64,000 nucleotides of DNA, taken from positions 4,030,001 to 4,094,000 of the forward strand of contig NZ_CP016948.1 of the NCBI RefSeq assembly GCF_001642805.2, in the 5' to 3' direction. The translations under genes were made by a program, and so were the position numbers. Shown here piece by piece: positions 12,023-21,745 of the stretch. How positions within the stretch are numbered: position 1 is the first letter of the stretch; the number at the start of each line of letters is the position of its first letter. The notes under the pieces were generated by a model. It did no database searches. It was not told the DNA's origin and worked only from the letters and a program-made list of their open reading frames with translations. Source of the DNA: Serratia surfactantfaciens. Its GTDB lineage: Bacteria; Pseudomonadota; Gammaproteobacteria; Enterobacterales; Enterobacteriaceae.

Positions 12023-13777
12023 TTACATCGCAGCGGTGGCGGCCGGCAGCGCCGCCCCGCTGCGCTGACTGAACCGCTGTTTCTTGCGGTAAGCGAACAC
12101 ATCCTCCACGTGCCCCTCGCGGATACGCTGCTGCAACCCGCGCCAATACTCCGCGGTAAACAGATCGCTGTGCAGCTCTTCAAACACCTGCCGGATGCGC
12201 CGATCGCCGCACAGGAAATGACGGAACTCCTCCGGAAATACGTCGTTGGGCGCGATGCTGTACCACGGCTCGCTGGCCAGCTCATCCTCCGGATAGCGCG
12301 GCGGCGGAATGTCGCGGAAGTTGACCTCGGTCATGTAGCAAATCTCGTCGTAGTCGTAGAACACCACTCGCCCGTGGCGCGTCACGCCGAAATTCTTGAA
12401 CAGCATGTCGCCGGGGAAGATATTGGCGGCGGCCAGCTGCTTGATGGCGTTGCCGTACTCTTCGATCGCATCGCGCATCTGCTGGTCGTTGGCCTGCTCC
12501 AGATACAGGTTCAGCGGCGTCATGCGGCGTTCCATATACAGGTGTTTGATCACGATGCGATCGCCGAGATCTTCCAGCTTGCCCGGCACTTCGCGCCGCA
12601 GCTCTTCCAGCAGTTCCGGGCTGAGGCGCGCCTTGTCGACGACAAAATTCTCGTACTCCTGGGTATCCGCCATGCGCCCGACGCGATCGTGCTCTTTCAC
12701 CAGCTGATAGCAAGCCATCACCTGCGCCTGCGTCACCTCTTTTTGCGGGGCGAATTCGTCTTTGATCACTTTGAACACCCGATCGAAGGACGGCAGAGTG
12801 AACACCAGCATCACCATGCCCTTCACCCCCGGCGCGATGATGAACTGCTCCTGCGACTGCGCCATAAAGGTCAGGTATTCGCGATAGCATTCGGTTTTGC
12901 CGTGCTTCTGGCAGCCGATCGCCATGTACAGCTCGGCGGTGGTCTTGCCCGGCAGGATCTCGCGCAGCCATTCCACCATCGCCGCCGGCAGCGGCGCGTA
13001 GACCATAAAATAAGAGCGGGCGAAGCCGAAAACGATGCTGGCCTCCGCCTTGCCGGTCAGGCAGGCGTCGATAAACAGCGCGCCCGATTCGCTGTGGTGG
13101 ATCGGCAACAGGAACGGGTAAACGCCGTCGGCCAGGCGCAGCTTGCCAACCAGCCAGGCGGCCTTGTTGCGGTAAAACAGTTCGTTGGCGATCTGAAAGG
13201 TCGCGCCCGCCAGCTGCTGTGCGCTGAAGGTGCGTTGCAGCGCTTGCGTGATATAGCGGATATCGCGCGTCAAATCCTCCCACGGCAGCCGCAGCGGCAG
13301 ATCGCTCAGCAGGCTGCGCAGCATCGCCGGCAGATCGCCATGGGGAGTGAAATCGCGCGCCAGCGGACGCGGAATGTCGCGAAAGCGCCGTTCCGGCTGC
13401 GAACTGAACACGAACAGCTTGTCCGGCGTCAGATCGCGATGCTTGAACAGCCGGCAGTAGACCGAGTTAAAAAAGCTTTCGGCTATCTCGAAACGCGGAT
13501 AGTCCGGCAGCAGATCGATATAGACTGCTTTGACCCGGCTGGGGAAGTCGGCGTCGAAGTATTTCTGCCCGGTGATGCATTTGAGCTGCTCCACCACCAG
13601 GCCGACATGATGGTCGTACAGATGGATGCGCTTTTTCATCGCCTGCTGTACCGCCGGCCAGTCCGCCTGTTCGAAGCGCTGCTGCGCGCCGGCGGTCACC
13701 TCCAGAAAGCGGCCATACTGCGCATCGAAGCCTTGCAGGATCGTCTGTGCGATCAACAACTCCAGTTTTGCCGCCAT
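12023..13777 (-). CDS. aceK: Isocitrate dehydrogenase kinase/phosphatase
   Basis: A bifunctional regulator that phosphorylates and dephosphorylates isocitrate dehydrogenase, steering carbon into the glyoxylate bypass. It is 584 aa from the ATG at 13777 (E. coli 578), with the AceK nucleotide-binding segment [12 protein letters not shown] and conserved [20 protein letters not shown] and [21 protein letters not shown] further in-frame ATG at 13810 with a plausible ribosome site would add 11 residues, but it lies in the loop of a strong hairpin and homologues start at the downstream site ([20 protein letters not shown]). The C-terminal tail ([12 protein letters not shown]) is family-variable. 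Confidence 0.96.
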   Translation of the reverse strand: MAAKLELLIAQTILQGFDAQYGRFLEVTAGAQQRFEQADWPAVQQAMKKRIHLYDHHVGLVVEQLKCITGQKYFDADFPSRVKAVYIDLLPDYPRFEIAESFFNSVYCRLFKHRDLTPDKLFVFSSQPERRFRDIPRPLARDFTPHGDLPAMLRSLLSDLPLRLPWEDLTRDIRYITQALQRTFSAQQLAGATFQIANELFYRNKAAWLVGKLRLADGVYPFLLPIHHSESGALFIDACLTGKAEASIVFGFARSYFMVYAPLPAAMVEWLREILPGKTTAELYMAIGCQKHGKTECYREYLTFMAQSQEQFIIAPGVKGMVMLVFTLPSFDRVFKVIKDEFAPQKEVTQAQVMACYQLVKEHDRVGRMADTQEYENFVVDKARLSPELLEELRREVPGKLEDLGDRIVIKHLYMERRMTPLNLYLEQANDQQMRDAIEEYGNAIKQLAAANIFPGDMLFKNFGVTRHGRVVFYDYDEICYMTEVNFRDIPPPRYPEDELASEPWYSIAPNDVFPEEFRHFLCGDRRIRQVFEELHSDLFTAEYWRGLQQRIREGHVEDVFAYRKKQRFSQRSGAALPAATAAM

Positions 13778-13790
13778 CCTTACCCCCGCC

Positions 13791-13819
13791 AGAAAAAGGA
13801 GCCTGCGCATGCAGGCTCC
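13791..13819 (-). terminator. Intrinsic terminator/attenuator between aceA and aceK
   Basis: On the minus strand GGAGCCTGC-ATGC-GCAGGCTCC forms a 9-bp perfect stem followed by TTTTTCT. It lies 28 nt after the aceA stop and before the aceK start, and would reduce aceK expression relative to aceBA. E. coli also has stem-loop structures between aceA and aceK and makes far less AceK than AceA. Confidence 0.85.
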
Positions 13820-13846
13820 GGGTGAAACGTCTTCAAGCTTGCCGCG

Positions 13847-15154
13847 TCAGAACTGCTGTTCTTCCGTCGAGCCGGTCAGCGCAGTCACCGAAGAGGCACC
13901 GCCCTGAATGATGGTGGTGACCTTGTCGAAGTAGCCGGTGCCCACCTCTTGCTGGTGCGAGGCAAAGGTGTAGCCGCGATCCACTGCGGCGAACTCCGCC
14001 TGCTGCACCTTCTCGACGTAGTGTTTCATCCCTTCGCCCTGCGCATAGGCGTGCGCCAGATCGAACATGTTGAACCACATGCTGTGGATGCCCGCCAGCG
14101 TGATGAACTGATACTTGTAGCCCATGTCCGACAGCGCCTGCTGGAAGCGGGCGATGGTCTGGTCGTCGAGGTTCTTCTTCCAGTTGAACGACGGCGAGCA
14201 GTTGTAGGCCAGCAACTTGCCCGGGTATTTGGCGTGGATGGCGTCGGCGAAGCGCTGGGCGGCATCCAGATCCGGCGTCGAGGTTTCGCACCACACCATA
14301 TCGGCGTAAGGGGCATAAGCCAGGCCGCGGCTGATCGCCTGCTCGACGCCGGCATGGGTGCGGAAGAAACCTTCCGCCGTGCGCTCGCCGGTGACGAAGG
14401 CGCTGTCATACGGATCGCAGTCAGAGGTCAGCAGGTCGGCCGCGTCGGCGTCGGTGCGGGCGATCACCAGCGTCGGCACGCCGAGCACGTCAGCCGCCAG
14501 GCGTGCGGCAACCAGCTTTTGGATCGCTTCTTGCGTCGGCACCAGCACTTTGCCGCCCATATGGCCGCATTTCTTCACCGCCGCCAGCTGATCTTCAAAG
14601 TGCACCCCGGCAGCACCGGCGGTGATCATCGCTTTCATCAGCTCAAAGGCGTTCAACACGCCGCCGAAGCCGGCTTCCGCATCGGCGACGATCGGCAGGA
14701 AATAGTCGGTGTAGCCTTTGCTGCCCGGTTCAATCCGGTTCGCCCATTGGATCTGATCGGCGCGGCGGAAGGTGTTGTTGATGCGTTCGACCACCTTCGG
14801 CACCGAGTCCACCGGATACAGCGACTGGTCTGGATACATCGCCGCCGCACTGTTGGCGTCCGCCGCCACCTGCCAACCGGACAGGTAGATGGCCTCGACG
14901 CCGGCTTTGGCCTGCTGCAGCGCCTGGCCGCCGGTCAGCGCGCCCAGGCAGTTCACGTAGCCTTTACGCGCCTTGCCGTTCAGCAAGGACCACAGTTTAG
15001 CAGCGCCGTTTTGCGCCAGGGTGCATTCCGGGTTGACCGAACCGCGCAGGTTGATCACGTCTTCAGCGCTATAAGGGCGGGTAATGCCTTCCCAACGGGC
15101 CGATTTCCATTCCTGTTCCAGCTGCTGGATCTGTTGAGAGCGAGAGGTAGACAT
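13847..15154 (-). CDS. aceA: Isocitrate lyase
   Basis: Cleaves isocitrate to glyoxylate and succinate, the first step of the glyoxylate bypass. It is 435 aa (E. coli 434), with the catalytic signature KKCGHMGGK (Cys in the centre) and [12 protein letters not shown] just before it, plus NCSPSFNW and the C-terminal [15 protein letters not shown]. The ATG at 15154 is chosen because AAGGAT precedes it; the in-frame ATG at 15175 lacks family support. It is the middle gene of aceB-aceA-aceK with a 41-bp gap from aceB. Confidence 0.97.
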   Translation of the reverse strand: MSTSRSQQIQQLEQEWKSARWEGITRPYSAEDVINLRGSVNPECTLAQNGAAKLWSLLNGKARKGYVNCLGALTGGQALQQAKAGVEAIYLSGWQVAADANSAAAMYPDQSLYPVDSVPKVVERINNTFRRADQIQWANRIEPGSKGYTDYFLPIVADAEAGFGGVLNAFELMKAMITAGAAGVHFEDQLAAVKKCGHMGGKVLVPTQEAIQKLVAARLAADVLGVPTLVIARTDADAADLLTSDCDPYDSAFVTGERTAEGFFRTHAGVEQAISRGLAYAPYADMVWCETSTPDLDAAQRFADAIHAKYPGKLLAYNCSPSFNWKKNLDDQTIARFQQALSDMGYKYQFITLAGIHSMWFNMFDLAHAYAQGEGMKHYVEKVQQAEFAAVDRGYTFASHQQEVGTGYFDKVTTIIQGGASSVTALTGSTEEQQF

Positions 15155-15195
15155 AATTTTTATCCTTTCAGTCATGTAGGGTTGATTGGGAAAAT

Positions 15196-16794
15196 TCAGG
15201 CCAGCAGCGCATAGCCGGGCAGCGTCAGGAAATCGATTAATTCATCTTGCGTGGTGATGCGCTCCATCAGGTGCGCCGCCTCTTCGAACCGGCCGGCGTT
15301 AAAGCGCGCCTCCCCCACTTCTTCACGCACCACCAACATCTCTTCTTGCAACATCTGGCGGAACAGCGCCTTGGTCACCGGACGCCCATCATTCAGGCTC
15401 TTCTCGTGGTGGATCCACTGCCAGATAGAGGTACGAGAGATCTCCGCCGTCGCGGCATCTTCCATCAACCCATAGATCGGCACGCAGCCGTTGCCGGAGA
15501 TCCAGGCTTCGATGTACTGCACCGCCACGCGAATGTTGGCACGCATTCCCGCTTCCGTGCGTTCGCCGTCACAAGGTTCCAGCAGCTGCGCGGCGCTGAT
15601 CGGCGCATCCTGCTCACGCAGCACGTCCAGCTGGTTTTGGCGATCGCCCAATGCCTTGTCGAACACCTCCATCACCGTGTCCGCCAGCCCCGGGTGTGCC
15701 ACCCAGGTGCCGTCGTGGCCGTTATTGGCCTCCAGCTCTTTGTCCGCCCGTACCTTGTTCAGCACCCAGGCGTTTTTCTCGGCGTCTTTGCTCGGGATAA
15801 ACGCCGCCATGCCGCCCATGGCGAACGCACCGCGCTTATGACAGGTTTTGATCAACAGACGCGAATAGGCGCTGAGGAAGGGTTTCTCCATGGTCACCGA
15901 CTGACGATCCGGCAGCACGCGATCGCCGTGATTTTTCAGCGTCTTGATGTAGCTGAAGATGTAATCCCAGCGGCCGCAGTTCAGGCCAACGATGTGATCG
16001 CGCAGGTGATAGAGGATCTCGTCCATCTGGAACACCGCCGGCAGGGTTTCGATCAGCACCGTCGCCTTGATGGTGCCGCGCGGCAGATCGAAACGATCCT
16101 CGGTAAAGCTGAAGACATCGCTCCACCAGGCTGCTTCTTCCCAGGACTGGGTTTTCGGCAGATAGAAATACGGGCCGCTGCCCTTGGCCAACAGCTGGCG
16201 ATAGTTGTGGTAGAAGTACAGCGCGAAATCGAACAGGCCGCCTGGGATGGCCTCGTCGCGCCACAGCACGTGCTTCTCCGGCAAATGCAGGCCGCGCACG
16301 CGAGCGATCAACACCGCCGGGTTCGGTTTCAACTGGTAAATCTTGCCGGCTTCATTGGTGTAGGAAATGGTGCCGTTAACCGCATCGTGCAGGTTGATTT
16401 GACCGTCGATGACTTTGTCCCAGCTTGGCGCCAGCGAGTCTTCAAAGTCCGCCATAAATACTTTTACGTTGGCGTTCAGCGCATTGATCACCATTTTGCG
16501 CTCGACCGGCCCGGTGATCTCAACCCGGCGATCGCGCAGGTCTTGCGGAATGCCGCGGATCTGCCAGTCGCCCTCACGAATGGAATTGGTTTCCGAAATA
16601 AAGCCAGGCAATTCGCCGCGATCGATATTTTGCTGCCAGCGGACACGCGCCGCCAGCAGCTCATTGCGCCGCGGCGTGAATTTCGCCACCAGTTCCGCCA
16701 GGAACTCAACCGCTTCATCCGTCAATACCTGGCGCTCCGCAGCGGCGAAACCCTGCGTAAACCTTAACTCCGTGCCTGCTATCTGTTGCGTCAT
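15196..16794 (-). CDS. aceB: Malate synthase A
   Basis: Condenses glyoxylate with acetyl-CoA to malate. It is 532 aa (E. coli 533), with the malate synthase signature [16 protein letters not shown] and the catalytic-region segments [17 protein letters not shown] and [20 protein letters not shown]. The start at 16794 has AAGGAG at 7-nt spacing; an upstream ATG at 16812 would add only MGRSKV. It is the first gene of the ace operon, with promoter and IclR operator just upstream. Confidence 0.97.
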   Translation of the reverse strand: MTQQIAGTELRFTQGFAAAERQVLTDEAVEFLAELVAKFTPRRNELLAARVRWQQNIDRGELPGFISETNSIREGDWQIRGIPQDLRDRRVEITGPVERKMVINALNANVKVFMADFEDSLAPSWDKVIDGQINLHDAVNGTISYTNEAGKIYQLKPNPAVLIARVRGLHLPEKHVLWRDEAIPGGLFDFALYFYHNYRQLLAKGSGPYFYLPKTQSWEEAAWWSDVFSFTEDRFDLPRGTIKATVLIETLPAVFQMDEILYHLRDHIVGLNCGRWDYIFSYIKTLKNHGDRVLPDRQSVTMEKPFLSAYSRLLIKTCHKRGAFAMGGMAAFIPSKDAEKNAWVLNKVRADKELEANNGHDGTWVAHPGLADTVMEVFDKALGDRQNQLDVLREQDAPISAAQLLEPCDGERTEAGMRANIRVAVQYIEAWISGNGCVPIYGLMEDAATAEISRTSIWQWIHHEKSLNDGRPVTKALFRQMLQEEMLVVREEVGEARFNAGRFEEAAHLMERITTQDELIDFLTLPGYALLA

Positions 16795-16912
16795 GACCTT
16801 GCTCCTTCCCATCGTCGCGCCTGAGCGACCGGCGCATTTTCATCAGAAATCACTGTGGATCAGGGCGGATGAAACGATCCTAAACTGGTCAGATCTCATC
16901 CCGATAGCTCTA

Positions 16913-16940
16913 AGAATACTCAACAAAAAATAAAAATCAA
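16913..16940 (-). promoter_or_regulatory. Probable aceBAK sigma-70 promoter
   Basis: On the minus strand TTGATT (-35, 16935-16940) and TATTCT (-10, 16913-16918) are separated by 16 bp in a very AT-rich stretch about 120 bp upstream of aceB. The surrounding bases resemble the E. coli aceB promoter as I remember it. The IclR box overlaps the -35 end. Confidence 0.6.
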
Positions 16941-16952
16941 AAACCATTTCCA
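16938..16952. promoter_or_regulatory. IclR operator overlapping the aceBAK -35 region
   Basis: On the minus strand TGGAAATGGTTTTTG has an exact left half and partial right half of the IclR consensus, and closely resembles the E. coli aceB operator as I remember it (TGGAAATTGTTTTTG). It overlaps the proposed -35 hexamer, as expected for repression. Confidence 0.75.
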
Positions 16953-17168
16953 TTTTATTATTAAATATTTTATTAACACTTTATTATCAATTAGTTATGA
17001 AAAATAACAATACCACCAAGTAAGGAAATCGGTTCCAATAGGCATGCAGGAACATGATAACGCCTTGTCGAACAAGGTATTTCAGGAAGAGATGGGGGAG
17101 AAAAAGAGGATCGAACGAGGGATCGTCAACGCGGCGGCCTCGATTCAGCCGCCGGCAGGCAGAAAAAT
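16953..17168. other. Intergenic remainder between the aceB control region and metA
   Basis: Part of the 374-bp gene-free gap between aceB and metA. It is AT-rich near 16960-17010. A small GC hairpin (GGCGGC 17133-17138 with GCCGCC 17148-17153) lies just after metA but has no T-run. I see no further gene. Confidence 0.5.
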
Positions 17169-18098
17169 TCAGTCGAGCGTCGGGTTCATATGGCGCAGAT
17201 CGTAAGGCGTAATCTGGTAGACGTAATAGTTGAGCCAGTTGGAAAACAGCAGGTGGCCATGGCTGCGCCAGGTGGCTTTCGGTGTCAGTGCAGGGTTGTC
17301 ATCGGGAAAGTAGTTGAGCGGAACGGTGGGATCGAGGCCGGCATCGTTGTCGCGACAATACTCCCCGGCCAGAGTCAGGGCATCATATTCCGGATGGCCG
17401 GTGACAAACGCCAGGCGCTTATCTCTGCTGGCGAACAGATAGGCGCCGGCCTGCTCGGATTCGGCCAGGATATCCAGATCGGTATACTGGCGAATCACCT
17501 CAGTCGGGAAATCGGCATAGCGTGAATGCGGCGCCAGGAAGCTTTCGTCGAAGCCGCGCGTCAGCAATGCATGCTGCTGCAGCGTTTGGTGCGGATAAAC
17601 GCCAGAGAGCTTCACCTCGCGCGTCATCTTGGGAATACCGTACAGGATGTTCAACGCCGCTTGTACCGCCCAGCACACGAACAGCGTGGAGGTGACGTGG
17701 TTCTTGGCCCAGTCGATCACCCGTTCGATCTGCGGCCAGTAGGCGACATCGCAGAAGTCGACCAGCCCCAGCGGCGCACCGGTGACGATCAAACCATCGA
17801 AGTTCTCATTCTGGATGTCCTCAAAGTCGCAGTAGAAATTGTTCAGATGCTCAGCCGGCGTGTTCTTCGACTCGCGGCTATCGATACGCAGCAGCTGGAT
17901 ATCAATCTGCAGCGGCGAGTTGGAGAGCAGGCGCAGAAACTGGTTTTCCGTTTCGATCTTCTTTGGCATCAGATTGAGGATCAGCACTTTCAATGGCCTG
18001 ATTTCCTGTGTTTTTGCCCGTGAGGATGTCATTACGAAGACATTCTCATCACGCAAGAAGCTGACCGCAGGTAACTCATCAGGAACACGAATCGGCAT
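17169..18098 (-). CDS. metA: Homoserine O-succinyltransferase
   Basis: Transfers succinyl from succinyl-CoA to homoserine, the first committed step of methionine synthesis. It is 309 aa, the same length as E. coli MetA, with the acyl-accepting Cys142 in [12 protein letters not shown] and the catalytic His in [18 protein letters not shown] precedes the ATG. It lies upstream of aceB on the same strand as in E. coli, but its other neighbour is an rRNA operon. MetJ boxes lie just upstream. Confidence 0.97.
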   Translation of the reverse strand: MPIRVPDELPAVSFLRDENVFVMTSSRAKTQEIRPLKVLILNLMPKKIETENQFLRLLSNSPLQIDIQLLRIDSRESKNTPAEHLNNFYCDFEDIQNENFDGLIVTGAPLGLVDFCDVAYWPQIERVIDWAKNHVTSTLFVCWAVQAALNILYGIPKMTREVKLSGVYPHQTLQQHALLTRGFDESFLAPHSRYADFPTEVIRQYTDLDILAESEQAGAYLFASRDKRLAFVTGHPEYDALTLAGEYCRDNDAGLDPTVPLNYFPDDNPALTPKATWRSHGHLLFSNWLNYYVYQITPYDLRHMNPTLD

Positions 18099-18114
18099 TG
18101 CTTAATCCTCACAC

Positions 18115-18146
18115 ATCCATTTATACGTTTAGACTTCCAGATGCCC
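18115..18146. promoter_or_regulatory. Tandem Met boxes (MetJ operator) of metA
   Basis: Four consecutive 8-bp units (ATCCATTT, ATACGTTT, AGACTTCC, AGATGCCC) approximate the MetJ consensus AGACGTCT; the second and third match best (6 of 8). MetJ binds cooperatively to tandem 8-bp boxes with S-adenosylmethionine. The array lies 17-48 bp upstream of metA. Confidence 0.7.
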
Positions 18147-18254
18147 GAAGATAGCTTTTTTTTCGGTCGATGTCGAGCATTCAGCGGAAAGGTGAAAATG
18201 TTTCATTGCGCGGCCTGCGCCAGGATATGAGCAGAGGGAGTAAAGCGGATGAAA

Positions 18255-18284
18255 AGCAAAAAGGCCATCCTTTCGGATGGCCTC
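18255..18284 (-). terminator. Intrinsic terminator of the rRNA operon
   Basis: On the minus strand GGCCATCC-GAAA-GGATGGCC followed by TTTTTGCTTTTC forms an 8-bp stem with a stable tetraloop and U-tract, directly downstream of the distal 5S gene. Confidence 0.9.
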
Positions 18285-18297
18285 TTGGCTTGTTTGA

Positions 18298-18416
18298 TGC
18301 TTGGCAGTGTCCTACTCTCGCATGGGGAGACCCCACACTACCATCGGCGCTACGGCGTTTCACTTCTGAGTTCGGCATGGGGTCAGGTGGGACCACCGCG
18401 CTATTGCCGCCAAGCA
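18298..18416 (-). rRNA. rrf: 5S ribosomal RNA, distal intact copy
   Basis: About 119 nt matching enterobacterial 5S rRNA from TGCTTGGCGGCAATAGCG to CACTGCCAAGCA. Helix I carries a U-A pair (GCTTGG/CCAAGC) where the usual sequence has C-G, so the pairing is preserved. It follows tRNA-Thr, giving the 5S-tRNA-Thr-5S tail typical of rrnD in E. coli. Confidence 0.95.
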
Positions 18417-18459
18417 AATTCTTTTTTCTGCCGAACTTCTAAACCCACTTTAAATAAAG

Positions 18460-18535
18460 TGGTGCTGATACCCAGAGTCGAACTGGGGACCTCACCCTTA
18501 CCAAGGGTGCGCTCTACCAACTGAGCCATATCAGC
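18460..18535 (-). tRNA. thrV: tRNA-Thr (anticodon GGU)
   Basis: 76 nt with encoded CCA. The cloverleaf reads GCTGATATGGCTCAG...TTGGTAA (anticodon GGT)...GGTTCGACT-like T arm...TATCAGCACCA. It is nearly identical to the E. coli thrV product and sits between two 5S genes in the rRNA operon tail. Confidence 0.97.
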
Positions 18536-18548
18536 ACGCTTAATTTGA

Positions 18549-18636
18549 TGCCTGGCAGTGTCCTACTCTCGCATGGGGAGACCCCACACTACCATCGGCG
18601 CTACGGCGTTTCACTTCTGAGTTCGGCATGGGGTCA
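18549..18636 (-). pseudogene. 5S rRNA, proximal copy lacking its 5' third
   Basis: Matches 5S from TGACCCCATGCCGAACTC (about nt 32) to the 3' end CACTGCCAGGCA. The first ~30 nt that should pair in helix I are absent and are replaced by the first bases of 23S rRNA. The remaining 88 nt match the distal copy except for helix I bases. As written it cannot fold as 5S. Confidence 0.9.
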
Positions 18637-18668
18637 GGCATCCACCGTGTACGCTTAGTCACTTAACC
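18637..18668 (-). pseudogene. 23S rRNA remnant: only the 5'-terminal ~32 nt
   Basis: GGTTAAGTGACTAAGCGTAC ACGGTGGATGCC is the canonical 5' end of enterobacterial 23S rRNA. It then continues as TGACCCCATGCC, which is 5S sequence. About 2.9 kb of 23S is missing. Shared CC/CCTG bases at the junction make the exact breakpoint ambiguous by a few bases. Confidence 0.92.
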
Positions 18669-18804
18669 TCACAACCCGAAGATGTTTCCATCGTTCGCGC
18701 TGCAAACATTTGAGAGACTCTATGACAGGTTACTCTTCATCCCAATACATCTACGGAGGGATAAATTTCAGCCGTCATGTTTCAATTTTCAGCTTGTTCC
18801 AGAT

Positions 18805-18816
18805 TGTTAAAGAGCA
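18805..18816 (-). promoter_or_regulatory. Spacer boxA antitermination element
   Basis: TGCTCTTTAACA on the minus strand, between tRNA-Glu and the 23S start, is the boxA sequence bound by NusB/S10. The rest of 18669-18902 holds rRNA processing-stem sequence and no gene. Confidence 0.85.
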
Positions 18817-18902
18817 ATATCTTAAACATGACTCGCAAGTCATCTTTAAGATTTTTTCGGCCTGTCGTGACCGGTGATAATGTCTTTCACTCATTATCGG
18901 AA

Positions 18903-18978
18903 TGGCGTCCCCAAGGGGATTCGAACCCCTGTTACAGCCGTGAAAGGGCAGTGTCCTAGGCCTCTAGACGATGGGGAC
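18903..18978 (-). tRNA. gltT: tRNA-Glu (anticodon UUC)
   Basis: 76 nt with encoded CCA. It reads GTCCCCATCGTCTAGAGG...CCTTTCACGG (anticodon TTC)...GGTTCGAATCCCC...GGGGACGCCA. It lies in the 16S-23S spacer as in the E. coli tRNA-Glu type of rRNA operon. The gene symbol is by similarity; several gltT-like copies normally exist. Confidence 0.97.
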
Positions 18979-19117
18979 ACGAAAATCCGATTAAACTGAA
19001 TAACTTAATCGGTTCGTATCAGCATGAATAACTCATGGCATCAACAGGTAGCGCTTTGCTCGTTACTTTCTATCAGACAATCTGTGTGAGCACGCCACTC
19101 GAACTAATATCTTTAGG

Positions 19118-20658
<1,541 letters not shown>

Positions 20659-20812
20659 AAAAGCTTGATTTGCTTCCACTCGAGAAGCGATGCTCAAAGA
20701 TTTACTGCATGAATTTTACTTCAGTTAGTCACTCTTCAAGACTTGATATTTTTTGCATCCGAAGATGCTGGATATCGTCTTGTGGAGTGCCCACACAGAT
20801 TGTCTGATAAAT

Positions 20813-20824
20813 TGTTAAAGAGCA
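20813..20824 (-). promoter_or_regulatory. Leader boxA of the rRNA operon
   Basis: TGCTCTTTAACA on the minus strand, about 40 bp downstream of the P2 -10, is the leader boxA for NusA/NusB/S10 antitermination. Confidence 0.88.
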
Positions 20825-20863
20825 GTGAGTTAGGCGCTTTCGCTTGCTAACTCGAGGTGGCGT

Positions 20864-20891
20864 ATATTACGCTTTCCTCTTTCAGAGTCAA
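20864..20891 (-). promoter_or_regulatory. rRNA promoter P2
   Basis: On the minus strand TTGACT (20886-20891), a 16-bp spacer and TAATAT (20864-20869), followed by GC-rich CGCCACCTCG. Position and sequence fit rrn P2. Confidence 0.85.
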
Positions 20892-20970
20892 CCCTAATTT
20901 TCAGGATTTTTTCTCTTTCTTCCCGGCCGCCGTGTGAAGTGAATCACTTGCGCCGTGTCGATGGAGGCGC

Positions 20971-20998
20971 ATTATAGGGATCCGAGTTTTTTGCACAA
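20971..20998 (-). promoter_or_regulatory. rRNA promoter P1 with GC-rich discriminator
   Basis: On the minus strand TTGTGC (20993-20998), a 16-bp spacer and TATAAT (20971-20976), followed by GCGCCTCC. The GC discriminator is the ppGpp/DksA-sensitive form typical of rrn P1. A/T tracts upstream at 20999-21020 could be an UP element. The remainder to 21164 shows no gene. Confidence 0.9.
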
Positions 20999-21164
20999 CC
21001 CCTTTTTTGATCTTTTCTTTCTGTTTGCACACTTTTCAGCCCTTCCGAGTGGATCTTGTGCGATCAGGGCCATTTTCCGCAGGATCCGGCGCTGCCGTTG
21101 GTTGTAATTCCATCGCCAGAGTCTAGTATTGCCGGTAAATATGATCCCGACGTGAGGCAACACT

Positions 21165-21707
21165 ATGTCCGATGCAGTACGTTCTTATCTTCAATACACC
21201 CCCAAACTCGGTCAGCGCGTCCTGATCGATCCTTCCAGCGTCGTGATCGGCGACGTCGATCTGGCGGATGACGTCAGCATCTGGCCGCTGGTAGCTATCC
21301 GCGGCGACGTCAATGCGGTAAAGATCGGCGCACGCAGCAATATTCAGGATGGCAGCGTGCTGCATGTGACTCACCGCTCCGAACATAACCCCGGCGGTTA
21401 TCCCCTGTTAATTGGCGAAGACGTTACCGTGGGCCATAAAGCGATGCTGCACGGCTGCGCCATCGGCAACCGGGTGCTGGTCGGGATGGGATCGATCCTG
21501 TTGGACGGTGTAGTCGTAGAAGACGACGTAATGATTGGCGCCGGCAGTTTGGTGGCGCCGGGCAAGCGTCTGGCGAGCGGCTATCTTTATATGGGTAGCC
21601 CGGCACGCCAGGTTCGGCCGCTGACCGCCGCCGAGTTGGAGGGATTGCTTTATTCTTCTAACAACTATGTACGCTGGAAAGACGAATACCTGTCGGAAGA
21701 TATCTGA
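21165..21707 (+). CDS. yrdA: Gamma-class carbonic anhydrase-like hexapeptide protein
   Basis: 180 aa with left-handed beta-helix hexapeptide repeats through about 20-150 (VVIGDVDLADDVSIWPLVAIR, IGARSNIQDGSVLHV, GHKAMLHGCAIGNRVLVGMG). The His residues in HVTHR, VGHKAMLHG are metal-ligand candidates as in gamma carbonic anhydrases. The physiological role of the YrdA group is not firmly established. It is divergent from the rRNA promoters, the same adjacency as at E. coli rrnD. Confidence 0.92.
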   Translation: MSDAVRSYLQYTPKLGQRVLIDPSSVVIGDVDLADDVSIWPLVAIRGDVNAVKIGARSNIQDGSVLHVTHRSEHNPGGYPLLIGEDVTVGHKAMLHGCAIGNRVLVGMGSILLDGVVVEDDVMIGAGSLVAPGKRLASGYLYMGSPARQVRPLTAAELEGLLYSSNNYVRWKDEYLSEDI

Positions 21708-21713
21708 TGGGCG

Positions 21714-21739
21714 CCCCGTTCCCTATAAAGAGAACGGGG
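21714..21739. terminator. Hairpin between convergent yrdA and aroE
   Basis: CCCCGTTC and GAACGGGG form an 8-bp stem around a 10-nt loop between the two stop codons. The T-runs are weak, so it is a likely but unproven bidirectional terminator. Confidence 0.5.
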
Positions 21740-21745
21740 TAGGAT

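Noticed and set aside
12110..13825. 571-aa open frame antisense to aceK
   Set aside because: Shadow frame of aceK with no recognisable domain.
16868..16880. GATGAAACGATCC as a Cra (FruR) site for aceBAK
   Set aside because: Only the left half fits the Cra consensus, and it lies downstream of the proposed start of transcription rather than upstream.
17133..17153. GGCGGC/GCCGCC hairpin as a metA terminator
   Set aside because: A 6-bp stem with no T-run on the minus strand. Insufficient for intrinsic termination.
18298..18636. Direct repeat of ~88 bp that could suggest a repeat array
   Set aside because: Only two copies, both 5S rRNA sequence. Not CRISPR or a mobile repeat.
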